Source: an uncultured Pseudomonadota bacterium
GTDB taxonomy: Bacteria; Pseudomonadota; Gammaproteobacteria; Burkholderiales; SG8-39
Assembly: GCA_903834835.1 (NCBI GenBank)
Contig: CAILKO010000045.1
Span: forward strand, 1 to 64,000
DNA length: 64,000 nucleotides
Reading direction: 5' to 3'
The position numbers and the translations under genes were made by a program. Of this stretch, positions 8,493-15,275 are shown in pieces. The notes below the pieces were generated by a model that made no database searches, was not told the origin of the DNA, and worked only from the letters and a program-made list of their open reading frames with translations. How positions within the stretch are numbered: position 1 is the first letter of the stretch; every line of letters starts with the position of its first letter.

Positions 8493-9347
8493 ATGGCATA
8501 TGCTGGTTTCACCCCGGGCAACCTCGGCTTATGGACCGCCCGGCTTTTGCAGATCGACCTGCCGGTGCTGCGCTCGACGCTGCGCCGTCTGGCGCAGCTG
8601 CGCACGGAAGGCGAGGATGAAACGCTGAGTCCGCACGTGATCAGCGAACTTGTTCTGAGTGATCCGCTCATGACTGCGCGCCTCTATCTGCACGCGCATC
8701 GCCGGCTGGGCGAACGCCATGCGGATGTAACGACCGTGCAACGCCTCTTGATGATGCTCGGCGTGCCGCCCTTCCTCCGCGCCTTCTCCGCGCCGCCGCT
8801 GGTCGAGGACATGCTCCAGACGAGTCCGTCCGCCCTGAAGGGCTTGTTCCGCGTGGTGCAGCGTGCGCGGCGTGCCGCGCGGGTCGCCGGCGCACTTGCC
8901 TCGTGGCGCAACGACCCGCTCATCGAGGAGATCATGGTTGCGGCGCTGCTGCACGACCTCGCCGAAATGCTCATCTGGTACTGGGCGCCGGAATTCGCAC
9001 TCAGGATGCAGCGCGCGCTGGATGCCGACGCGAGCTTGCGCAGCGTTTCGGTGCAGCGCGAAGTGCTCGGGGTGCGCTTGAACGACCTCCAGGTGCAACT
9101 CGCGCGGCGCTGGCACCTTCCCGAACTCCTCATTCACGCGATGGACGACGCGCATGCAAATTCTCCCCAGGTACGCACCGTGCTGCTCGCGGTGAACATC
9201 GCGCGCCATTCGATACGCGGCTGGAGCAATGCCGCACTGCCCGACGATTACCGCGATGCCGCCTTGCTGCTTTCCACCACGCCTGAAATGGTGCTCGCAC
9301 GCCTGCATCCCGCACCGCGCGCAGCCGCGATCCAGCTCGCCTGCTAG
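8493..9347 (+). CDS. HDOD-domain signalling protein
   Basis: 284 aa. The N-terminal part has the HDOD pattern LPVLRSTLRRLAQLR, then ISELVLSDPLMTARLYLHAHRR, which corresponds to the domain's usual helix with I-x-x-D-P-x-L-x-x-R-v-L. A central HD-like segment reads MVAALLHDLAEMLIWYW. HDOD proteins are output modules in bacterial signalling and are usually without the full metal-binding set of HD phosphodiesterases; here a single HD pair is visible. I chose the ATG at 8493 (MAYAGFTPG), because the in-frame upstream extension overlaps kup2 and has no domain character. A sigma-54-like promoter lies just downstream, so the globin is probably transcribed independently. Confidence 0.75.
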   Translation: MAYAGFTPGNLGLWTARLLQIDLPVLRSTLRRLAQLRTEGEDETLSPHVISELVLSDPLMTARLYLHAHRRLGERHADVTTVQRLLMMLGVPPFLRAFSAPPLVEDMLQTSPSALKGLFRVVQRARRAARVAGALASWRNDPLIEEIMVAALLHDLAEMLIWYWAPEFALRMQRALDADASLRSVSVQREVLGVRLNDLQVQLARRWHLPELLIHAMDDAHANSPQVRTVLLAVNIARHSIRGWSNAALPDDYRDAALLLSTTPEMVLARLHPAPRAAAIQLAC

Positions 9348-9368
9348 GCACCCGTCGGGCGCCTGCGC

Positions 9369-9383
9369 TGGCACAAGGCTTGC
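9369..9383 (+). promoter_or_regulatory. sigma-54 promoter upstream of globin
   Basis: TGGCAC-AAGGC-TTGC matches the -24/-12 consensus (TGGCAC-N5-TTGC) exactly. The surrounding bases (CTGGCAC...TTGCGTA) are nearly the same as those before nrtA at 10053. The predicted transcript start, about 12 bp after the -12 element, falls near 9395. This argues against an ATG at 9387 as globin start and supports 9423 or 9444. Confidence 0.7.
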
Positions 9384-9443
9384 GTAATGCTCCCGGAGTC
9401 CGCATCGCATCCGAACGCGGCGATGGCGGAGAAGGGAGCAGAC

Positions 9444-9896
9444 GTGACACCCGAACAGATTGCAGTGGTACAGACAAGCTGGAAGCGGCTCGCACCGATA
9501 CGCGAGCAGGCCGCGGGACTGTTCTGCGCGCGCATCGAGGAGCTCGACCCGGGTATCGGCGCCCTGTTTCGGCACCCGGCGCGAGTGCGGTCTGCACCAG
9601 AAGCCGTCCGACAGATTCCCCCCTGCTCGGTCCAGTCAGCGCTGCACGCCTTCGGAGGGCTCGTCAACCAGTTGCACGCGCACGCGGTCTGGGCGCCGCT
9701 CGCCCGCGAACTCGGGCGCCAGTATGGCGCCATCGGACTGCGCTCGGGGCACTACGCGACAGTTGCCGTAGCGCTGCTGTGGACGCTCGAAAAGGCGCTT
9801 GGTCCGGATTTCACGCCCGAGTTGCGCGATGCATGGACCGCGTCCTATATGGAGATCGCGTCCTGCCTCAAGGACGCCGCGCTCGCCTCGGCCTGA
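9444..9896 (+). CDS. single-domain globin with Tyr at the proximal-His position
   Basis: 150 aa from the GTG at 9444, which has AAGGGAG 5 bp upstream; ATGs at 9423 and 9387 are in frame but the latter lies before the predicted transcript start. The N-terminus TPEQIAVVQTSW and the helix HYATVAVALLWTLEKALG, then FTPELRDAW, are those of bacterial haemoglobins and flavohaemoglobin heme domains. No reductase domain follows. The family pattern LGRRH-AAYGVRPEHY appears here as LGRQY-GAIGLRSGHY: the F8 proximal His is Tyr94, while the second conserved His103 is kept. The E-helix region is also divergent. Heme binding may be altered or lost. The sigma-54 promoter and adjacent nitrate importer suggest a role in nitrogen metabolism. 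Confidence 0.8.
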   Translation: MTPEQIAVVQTSWKRLAPIREQAAGLFCARIEELDPGIGALFRHPARVRSAPEAVRQIPPCSVQSALHAFGGLVNQLHAHAVWAPLARELGRQYGAIGLRSGHYATVAVALLWTLEKALGPDFTPELRDAWTASYMEIASCLKDAALASA

Positions 9897-9921
9897 GCGA
9901 GCCACCCCTTCCACCACGTTG

Positions 9922-9938
9922 CGCACCGCAGCGGTGAG
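9922..9938 (+). promoter_or_regulatory. NtrC-like binding site 1
   Basis: CGCACC-GCAGC-GGTGAG resembles the NtrC consensus TGCACY-N5-GGTGCA in its inner bases. It lies 41 bp (about four turns) upstream of a second site at 9963 and about 115 bp upstream of the nrtA sigma-54 promoter. It also sits inside a 9-bp inverted repeat (9921-9929 with 9941-9949), which could instead be part of a globin terminator. Confidence 0.45.
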
Positions 9939-9962
9939 CAGCGGTGCGCACCCACAAGTCGG

Positions 9963-9979
9963 CGCACTCTTGCGGTGCA
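9963..9979 (+). promoter_or_regulatory. NtrC-like binding site 2
   Basis: CGCACT-CTTGC-GGTGCA differs from the NtrC consensus TGCACY-N5-GGTGCA at only the first base. It lies about 74 bp upstream of the -24 element before nrtA, a normal enhancer distance, and in helical phase with site 1. Confidence 0.55.
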
Positions 9980-10052
9980 TCACGCGCGTCTGCAGGCTGC
10001 GGTGGACGGGCGCCCGAGCGTTTTGGGTCAGCTGGCCGCCACTTCCACAGGC

Positions 10053-10067
10053 TGGCACGCAGGTTGC
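10053..10067 (+). promoter_or_regulatory. sigma-54 promoter of the nrt operon
   Basis: TGGCAC-GCAGG-TTGC is a full match to the -24/-12 consensus. It lies 61 bp before the nrtA ATG, downstream of two NtrC-like sites, and is closely similar to the element before the globin gene. The arrangement fits nitrogen-limitation control through RpoN and NtrC. Confidence 0.75.
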
Positions 10068-10128
10068 GTAGCACTCGATTGCAGGCGCCGGCGTTCCGGC
10101 GCTACCCAGCTCACGCACAGGAGACGCC

Positions 10129-11379
10129 ATGACCGCAGAATATCCGTCCAGCAAGCGACGCAGCTTCATCAAGCAGGCCGCGGCCGTCAGCATCACGAGT
10201 CTGATCCCGGAGGCAATCCGGGTGGGCGCATGGGCGGCGGGCAGCGACAAGCCTGAAAAATCCGAAGTGAAGATCGGATTCATTCCGCTGACCGACTGCG
10301 CCTCCGTGGTGATGGCCTCGGTCATGGAGTTCGACAAGAAATACGGCATCAAGATCGTCCCGTCCAAGGAAGCTTCCTGGCCCGGCGTGCGCGACAAACT
10401 CGTGAACGGAGAACTGGATGCCGCGCACGTGCTCTACGGTCTCATCTACGGGCTGCAGCTCGGCGTCGCGGGGCCGAAGAAAGACATGGCCATCCTGATG
10501 AACCTGAACCACAACGGTCAGGCGATCACACTTTCGTCGAAGCTGAACGCAAAGGGCGTGAAGGACGGAGCGACCCTCGCTCAACTGATCGCGAAGGAGC
10601 GCGGCGAATACACCTTTGCCCAGACCTTCCCCACCGGCACGCACGCAATGTGGCTCTACTACTGGCTCGCGGCCCATGGGGTGAACCCCTTTACCGACGT
10701 GAAAACCATCAGCGTGCCGCCACCGCAGATGGTTGCCAACATGCGGGTGGGCAACATGGACGGGTACTGCGTCGGCGAGCCCTGGAACAACCGGGCGATC
10801 GTGGACAAGATCGGCTTCACTGCCGAAACCACACAGGCGATCTGGAAGGACCACCCGGAAAAGGTGCTCGGCTGCCAGGCGGATTTCGTGGCGAAATATC
10901 CGAACACCGCGCGCGCCATGACGGCCGCGATCATCGACGCGGGGCGCTGGATCGACGCATCGCTCTCCAACCGGCGCAAGACTGCCGAGGTGGTGGCCGA
11001 CAAGTCCTATGTGAACACCGACATGGAAGTGATCCTCGCGCGCATGCTCGGACGCTACGAAAACGGCCTCGGCAAGACCTGGGACGACAAGGACGCGATG
11101 AAGTTCTACAACGACGGCCTCGTCAGCTTCCCGTTCCTGTCGGACGGCATGTGGTTCCTGACCCAGCACCGTCGCTGGGGCCTGCTCAAGACCGACCCGG
11201 ACTACCTTGCGGTGGCAAAGCAGGTGAACCGGCTCGACATCTACCGCGATGCCGCGGCGGCGACGAAGACCGCTGTCCCCAAGGATGTGATGCGTTCGGC
11301 GAAATTCATCGACGGCGTGCTGTGGGACGGCAAGGACCCGAAGAAGTACGCGGCGGGCTTCAAGATCCGGGCGGCCTGA
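10129..11379 (+). CDS. nrtA: nitrate-type ABC transporter substrate-binding protein, Tat-exported
   Basis: 416 aa. The N-terminus has a twin-arginine signal, KRRSFIK at about residues 9-15, followed by a hydrophobic stretch. The mature part follows the NrtA/CmpA family: KIGFIPLTDCASVVMA, then DAAHVLYGLIYGLQLG, the MRVGNMDGYCVGEPWNN segment lining the anion pocket, and a C-terminal region with WFLTQHRRWG. GGAG precedes the ATG. Nitrate or nitrite is the likely ligand, but the family also includes bicarbonate and cyanate binders, and no nitrate reductase gene is in the window. It heads a three-gene operon (next gene starts one base after the stop) preceded by a sigma-54 promoter. Confidence 0.88.
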   Translation: MTAEYPSSKRRSFIKQAAAVSITSLIPEAIRVGAWAAGSDKPEKSEVKIGFIPLTDCASVVMASVMEFDKKYGIKIVPSKEASWPGVRDKLVNGELDAAHVLYGLIYGLQLGVAGPKKDMAILMNLNHNGQAITLSSKLNAKGVKDGATLAQLIAKERGEYTFAQTFPTGTHAMWLYYWLAAHGVNPFTDVKTISVPPPQMVANMRVGNMDGYCVGEPWNNRAIVDKIGFTAETTQAIWKDHPEKVLGCQADFVAKYPNTARAMTAAIIDAGRWIDASLSNRRKTAEVVADKSYVNTDMEVILARMLGRYENGLGKTWDDKDAMKFYNDGLVSFPFLSDGMWFLTQHRRWGLLKTDPDYLAVAKQVNRLDIYRDAAAATKTAVPKDVMRSAKFIDGVLWDGKDPKKYAAGFKIRAA

Positions 11380-11380
11380 G

Positions 11381-12310
11381 ATGAGCGCGACACCCCTGAA
11401 GCGGAAGATGCTGCCGGTCGAGGTCTCCGGGGCATCCGGTACGGTCGCGACCGGCCCCAGTCCGGCTCACCCGGCCGCCGCCGAGTTGAGCGACAGGCTC
11501 GCGCGACGTACCGCCACCGAGGGACGCCCCTACCGGCGGGTAAGCGCACCGGAATGGGTGATCTCGTCCATCTACGCGGTACTCGGCATGGTGCTGTTCG
11601 TGCTCGCCTGGGGCGCGATCGCACGCATGGGCGGCCGCATCCCGGATCCGGCGGCAGTATGGAAGGCAGCGGTCGTGATCTTCTCCGACCCTTTCTACAG
11701 CAAGGGCCCGAACGATCAGGGCATAGGCTGGAACGTGCTGTCCTCGCTCAGGCGCGTCGCGCTAGGCTTCGGTGCGGCCGCAGCCGTCGGCATCCCGCTC
11801 GGCTTCCTGATCGGGCGCTTCAGCGTGATCTCGGGCATGGCGGCGCCCATCGTCGCGATGCTGCGCCCGGTGTCGCCGCTTGCATGGCTGCCGATCGGCC
11901 TGCTCCTGTTCAAGGCTGCCAACCCGGCGGCGATCTGGGCGATCTTCATCTGCAGCCTCTGGCCGATGATCATCAACACGGCGCTCGGCGTGCGCCAGGT
12001 GCCTCAGGACTACCTGAACGTCGCGCGCGTGCTGAACCTCTCGGAATGGAAGATCTTCACGAAGATACTGCTGCCCTCCGCCCTGCCCTTCATGATCACC
12101 GGCGTGCGCCTGTCCATCGGCGTCGCCTGGCTTGTGATCGTGGCGGCGGAAATGCTGACCGGCGGCGTAGGAATCGGATTCTGGGTCTGGGACGAATGGA
12201 ACAACCTGAAAGTCGAGCACATCATCATCGCGATCTTTACCATCGGCATCGTCGGCCTGATACTCGAGCAGACGCTCGTGATGGTGGCGAAACGCTTCAC
12301 CTACAACTGA
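11381..12310 (+). CDS. nrtB: nitrate-type ABC transporter permease
   Basis: 309 aa. After a polar N-terminal extension of about 65 residues, six hydrophobic segments follow. The cytoplasmic EAA-type loop that contacts the ATPase is seen around VPQDYLNVARVLNLSEWKIFTKILLPSALP, giving the typical family pattern. The end, VEHIIIAIFTIGIVGLILEQTLVMVAKRFTYN, is characteristic of NrtB. Starts one base after the nrtA stop and ends 13 bp before the ATPase gene. Inner-membrane channel partner of NrtA. Confidence 0.88.
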   Translation: MSATPLKRKMLPVEVSGASGTVATGPSPAHPAAAELSDRLARRTATEGRPYRRVSAPEWVISSIYAVLGMVLFVLAWGAIARMGGRIPDPAAVWKAAVVIFSDPFYSKGPNDQGIGWNVLSSLRRVALGFGAAAAVGIPLGFLIGRFSVISGMAAPIVAMLRPVSPLAWLPIGLLLFKAANPAAIWAIFICSLWPMIINTALGVRQVPQDYLNVARVLNLSEWKIFTKILLPSALPFMITGVRLSIGVAWLVIVAAEMLTGGVGIGFWVWDEWNNLKVEHIIIAIFTIGIVGLILEQTLVMVAKRFTYN

Positions 12311-12323
12311 TCGGGAACGAAAC

Positions 12324-13112
12324 ATGGAAAACTACCTCGACGTCCAGGCGGTGGGCATGCGTTTCGGCAGCCGCAAGGGCGAGTTCGTTGCCCTCGATTC
12401 GATCGACCTGCGCGTAGCCAAAGGCGAATTCGTCACCCTGATCGGACATTCGGGCTGCGGAAAATCCACGCTCCTCAACATCATTGCAGGCCTCAACCGG
12501 CCTACCGAGGGAGTGGTGCTGCTTGCCGATCGCGAAATCGACGGTCCGGGCCCGGACCGCGGCGTGGTATTCCAGAACCATTCACTGCTGCCCTGGCTCA
12601 CCTGTTACGAGAACGTCTACCTCGCGGTCGAGCGGGTATTCGGTGCGAAGGAACCGAAATCGCGCCTCGCGGAGCGCAGTCACGCCGCGTTGGAGATGGT
12701 GGGCCTCGCGCACGCAGAGCAGAAACGACCGGGCGAAATCTCAGGTGGCATGAAGCAGCGTGTGGGCATTGCCCGTGCGCTCTCGATCGAGCCGAAGGTG
12801 CTGCTGCTTGACGAGCCCTTCGGCGCCCTCGATGCCTTGACGCGTGCAACCCTGCAGGACGAACTCATGCGTATCGTGGCGAGCACCGAGGCCACCGTCG
12901 TCATGGTCACCCACGATGTAGACGAGGCGGTGCTGCTCTCCGATCGCGTGGTGATGATGACAAACGGACCCGCAGCGCGCATCGGCGCGATCCTGGCGAT
13001 CGACCTGCCGCGTCCGCGCGACAGGCTCGCCATGGTCACGAACGCGCGGTACATCCACCTGCGCAATTGCGTGATGGAGTTCCTCTATCGGCGCCACGCG
13101 AAAGTCGCCTGA
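12324..13112 (+). CDS. nrtD: nitrate-type ABC transporter ATP-binding protein
   Basis: 262 aa. Walker A is GHSGCGKST, the Q-loop is VVFQNHSLLPWL, the signature is ISGGMKQRVGIARAL, Walker B is VLLLDEPFGALD, and the switch His is in VMVTHDVDEAVLLSDRV. The C-terminus (MEFLYRRH) matches the short NrtD form; the solute-binding extension of cyanobacterial NrtC is absent. Last gene of the operon; a hairpin-rich region and a strong terminator follow. Confidence 0.88.
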   Translation: MENYLDVQAVGMRFGSRKGEFVALDSIDLRVAKGEFVTLIGHSGCGKSTLLNIIAGLNRPTEGVVLLADREIDGPGPDRGVVFQNHSLLPWLTCYENVYLAVERVFGAKEPKSRLAERSHAALEMVGLAHAEQKRPGEISGGMKQRVGIARALSIEPKVLLLDEPFGALDALTRATLQDELMRIVASTEATVVMVTHDVDEAVLLSDRVVMMTNGPAARIGAILAIDLPRPRDRLAMVTNARYIHLRNCVMEFLYRRHAKVA

Positions 13113-13151
13113 CGGAGCTGCCCGGGGCCTGCCTCGAGGCGGCCCGATCGA

Positions 13152-13168
13152 CATTAAGCTTCGCTTAA
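13152..13168. repeat. small inverted repeat ATTAAGC-TTC-GCTTAAT
   Basis: Seven-base perfect arms around a three-base loop, AT-rich in a GC-rich region, 40 bp after nrtD. It may be a regulator site or part of a promoter for the RNA candidate that follows. Confidence 0.4.
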
Positions 13169-13189
13169 TCGGACCGGTGCATGATCTGA

Positions 13190-13264
13190 TCCGTCCTGGC
13201 CCCCTCCTCCCCCGGGCCAACCGCCAGGACACTAAGACCCCGTCGTGACGACGGGGTCTTTTTT
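13190..13264 (+). ncRNA. candidate small RNA with C-rich (anti-Shine-Dalgarno) loop
   Basis: GTCCTGGC (13193-13200) pairs with GCCAGGAC (13223-13230), giving an 8-bp stem. It encloses CCCCTCCTCCCCC, which can also be presented by the alternative stem TGGCCC/GGGCCA (13197-13202 with 13214-13219). A perfect 12-bp terminator hairpin with a six-T tail follows at once. A C-rich loop exposing CCTCC next to a Rho-independent terminator is the architecture of several proteobacterial sRNAs that pair with Shine-Dalgarno sequences. No open frame is present. The 5' end is not defined; it could be an independent transcript or a 3'-UTR product of the nrt operon. Confidence 0.5.
13234..13264 (+). terminator. 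strong Rho-independent terminator
   Basis: AAGACCCCGTCG (13234-13245), loop TGA, CGACGGGGTCTT (13249-13260), overlapping a run of six T (13259-13264). The 12-bp stem is perfect. It ends the nrt operon and/or the sRNA candidate before psiF. Confidence 0.9.
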
Positions 13265-13320
13265 ATTTCCAGCCAGACGCTAAGCTAGGGAATTCCTCAC
13301 CACAACCGACGGAGATTTCC

Positions 13321-13662
13321 ATGCAAACCACCCTACTCAGACGTGCCGGTATCACGCTCGGTCTCGTTGCCGCCGTTGGTCTTGGCCTCACATCGTTCAG
13401 CGCACGCGCCGAAGACGCGAAACCGTCCCAGCAGCAGCGCATGAAGGACTGCAACGCCGAGGCGAAGAAGAAGGATATGAAAGGCGACGAGCGCAAGGGC
13501 TTCATGAGTTCCTGCCTGAAGGGCCAGAGTGCCGCAGCCGCCCCCGCCCCCAAGGCGACACCCCAGCAGCAGCGCATGAAGGACTGCAACGTTCAGGCGA
13601 AAACGAAGAACCTCAAAGGGGACGAGCGCAAGGGCTTCATGAGCAGCTGCCTGAAAGGCTGA
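13321..13662 (+). CDS. psiF: PsiF-repeat periplasmic protein
   Basis: 113 aa. A signal peptide (about 1-31, ending SFSARA) is followed by two PsiF repeats, each with QQQRMKDCN, a Lys-rich stretch, KGDERKGFMSSCLKG: about residues 38-62 and 81-113. Each repeat has two Cys, probably forming a disulfide. The repeats are separated by an Ala/Pro linker. psiF was named as a phosphate-starvation-inducible gene in E. coli; function is unknown. GGAG precedes the ATG. No Pho box was recognised in the short upstream region. Confidence 0.88.
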   Translation: MQTTLLRRAGITLGLVAAVGLGLTSFSARAEDAKPSQQQRMKDCNAEAKKKDMKGDERKGFMSSCLKGQSAAAAPAPKATPQQQRMKDCNVQAKTKNLKGDERKGFMSSCLKG

Positions 13663-13668
13663 ATCCGC

Positions 13669-13800
13669 CTAGCGGCACTGAGCGCGACCCGGGGTGCAGT
13701 CCGGTACCCCGGGGGCGTTCGTGAGTTCGATGGAGAAGATGCCGCAGCCGCCGAGCACCGCGAGGGTGCAGACGAGCAGGGCGCGGCGCACCCCATGCAT
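13669..13800 (-). CDS. small predicted lipoprotein (43 aa)
   Basis: A 43-residue frame beginning MHGVRRALLVCTLAVLGGCG: two Arg, a hydrophobic core and a lipobox (VLGG followed by Cys19), then a short tail with two further Cys (C35, C42). It resembles other tiny outer-membrane-type lipoproteins. Its ATG overlaps the TGA of the upstream membrane-protein gene by one base (TGATG), a reinitiation arrangement that supports it being real. It ends 6 bp from the convergent psiF stop. No homologue family recognised. Confidence 0.65.
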   Translation of the reverse strand: MHGVRRALLVCTLAVLGGCGIFSIELTNAPGVPDCTPGRAQCR

Positions 13801-14123
13801 CAGAGTGCGTGGCGGACCGGCAGGCGGGTGCCGATGCTGACGTCACCTGCGCCGGGGTAGCTGACAGCGTAACCGAGCACAAAACCCGCCAGCTGGAGCG
13901 CGAAACCTGCGCACAGGAACCACAGCCCGATCCGTGTGGCCGAGGCATTTCGCCAGTAGCGCTTCAGGTTCCGCGAACGCGCCTCGGCCGTGGCCGGGTC
14001 GGTTCCGGGAATATCACGGCCGTCGGCGGTGACATCGAGCGCCGGTATCCGGTAGAGCACGAGCAGCAAGGTGCCTGCAAAGTTCAGCATCAGCCCGAGC
14101 AGGGCAAGTAGGTCAGCGAGCAA
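13800..14123 (-). CDS. small membrane protein, function unknown
   Basis: 107 aa. A hydrophobic segment at about 1-25 (LLALLGLMLNFAGTLLLVLY) and a second at about 66-88 (IGLWFLCAGFALQLAGFVLG) flank a charged loop with RSRNLKRYWRN. Predicted inner-membrane protein with two helices. Its stop overlaps the start of the small lipoprotein gene, so the two are co-translated. The family is not recognised; domain order gives no catalytic hint. Confidence 0.65.
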   Translation of the reverse strand: MLADLLALLGLMLNFAGTLLLVLYRIPALDVTADGRDIPGTDPATAEARSRNLKRYWRNASATRIGLWFLCAGFALQLAGFVLGYAVSYPGAGDVSIGTRLPVRHAL

Positions 14124-14219
14124 TTCCTTCTCCTTCGTGCGGCACGAGCGCAGGGGCCACGTGCCGGTGCAAGTTTAATCGGCTGGCGTGCCCGGACGGA
14201 AAGAGCGAAACTCGGAACC

Positions 14220-15275
14220 ATGGATACCAAACGACTGATGCGCGTGACCCTGGTCGCGCTGCTCGCACTGGGATGTGTCCTGGTGCTGCGTCCGTTCGTC
14301 GCGGCGATACTCTTCGCTGCGGTGATCGCGATCACCACCTGGCCGGTGCATCGGCGCCTCGAAGCCGCGCTCGGCGGGCGGAGCTGGGCTGCGGCGATGC
14401 TGATGACGCTGCTGCTTCTTCTGGTGCTCCTCCTGCCCACCGCCTTCCTCGCGGTCAGTCTCGCAGAAGTCACGCCGATGCTGATTGAACGCTTCCGCGA
14501 GATATCCAGCCACGGGCCGATCGAGCCCCCAGCCTGGCTGGCAAGCCTCCCTCTCATAGGCGAGCATCTGGACGCCTACTGGCACCGCCTGATGGTGAAC
14601 CGCGAAGAACTCAACCGGCTGCTGGTACAACTCTACGACCCGGCCCGCCGCTTCCTGCTGACAGCCGTGGCGCTTGCGGGCGAGGGCCTGCTGCAGATCA
14701 CCGGAGTGCTGTTCATCGCATTCTTCTTCTACCGCGACGGCGTCGCACTCGGGCAGCGTCTGCGTGACTTCGCCCTGCGCCTCGGCGGGGAAATGGGCGG
14801 GAATCTGCTCAACCTCGCCGGCAACACTGTGAACGGGGTCATGATCGGCATCGTGGGCACTGCCGCCGCCCAGGCGATGGTTGCGCTGATCGGCCTCCTC
14901 ATCGCGGGCGTGCCTGGCGCAATGTTGCTGGCTGCGGTCACCTTCTTCCTCTCCATGGTGCCGATCGGCCCGCCGCTCGTGTGGGGCGGGGCCGCCTGGT
15001 GGCTGTACGACCAGGGACAGACCGGCTGGGCGATCTTCATGGCACTCTGGGGCCTGCTCGCAATCAGCAGCGTGGACAACTTCGTGAAGCCGATGCTGAT
15101 CAGCCGCAGCGCCAGCCTGCCCATACTGCTCATCGTGCTCGGCGTGTTCGGCGGGGCGATCGCCTTCGGCTTCGTAGGCATCTTTCTCGGTCCCACCCTG
15201 CTCGCGCTCGCGGCCCGCCTGCTGCAGGAGGCGACGCACGACTCGCGCGTCGCAGGCGCAGCCGGATCAAGCTAG
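14220..15275 (+). CDS. AI-2E family transporter (PerM/YdiK type)
   Basis: 351 aa with about eight hydrophobic segments. Family marks are the N-terminal pair of helices (VLVLRPFVAAILFAAVIAITTWPVHRRLE), the long soluble middle region, GVMIGIVGTAAAQA, and the C-terminal VDNFVKPMLISR with FGFVGIFLGPTLLALA. Members export varied small molecules or act as Na+/H+ antiporters; the AI-2 link is historical. The substrate here is unknown. Its 3' end overlaps the convergent MFS gene by 9 bases. Confidence 0.88.
   Translation: MDTKRLMRVTLVALLALGCVLVLRPFVAAILFAAVIAITTWPVHRRLEAALGGRSWAAAMLMTLLLLLVLLLPTAFLAVSLAEVTPMLIERFREISSHGPIEPPAWLASLPLIGEHLDAYWHRLMVNREELNRLLVQLYDPARRFLLTAVALAGEGLLQITGVLFIAFFFYRDGVALGQRLRDFALRLGGEMGGNLLNLAGNTVNGVMIGIVGTAAAQAMVALIGLLIAGVPGAMLLAAVTFFLSMVPIGPPLVWGGAAWWLYDQGQTGWAIFMALWGLLAISSVDNFVKPMLISRSASLPILLIVLGVFGGAIAFGFVGIFLGPTLLALAARLLQEATHDSRVAGAAGSS

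Noticed and set aside
9387..9443. ATG at 9387 as globin start
   Set aside because: It lies before the transcript start predicted from the sigma-54 promoter, and the extra residues are outside the globin fold; the GTG at 9444 has a good ribosome-binding site.
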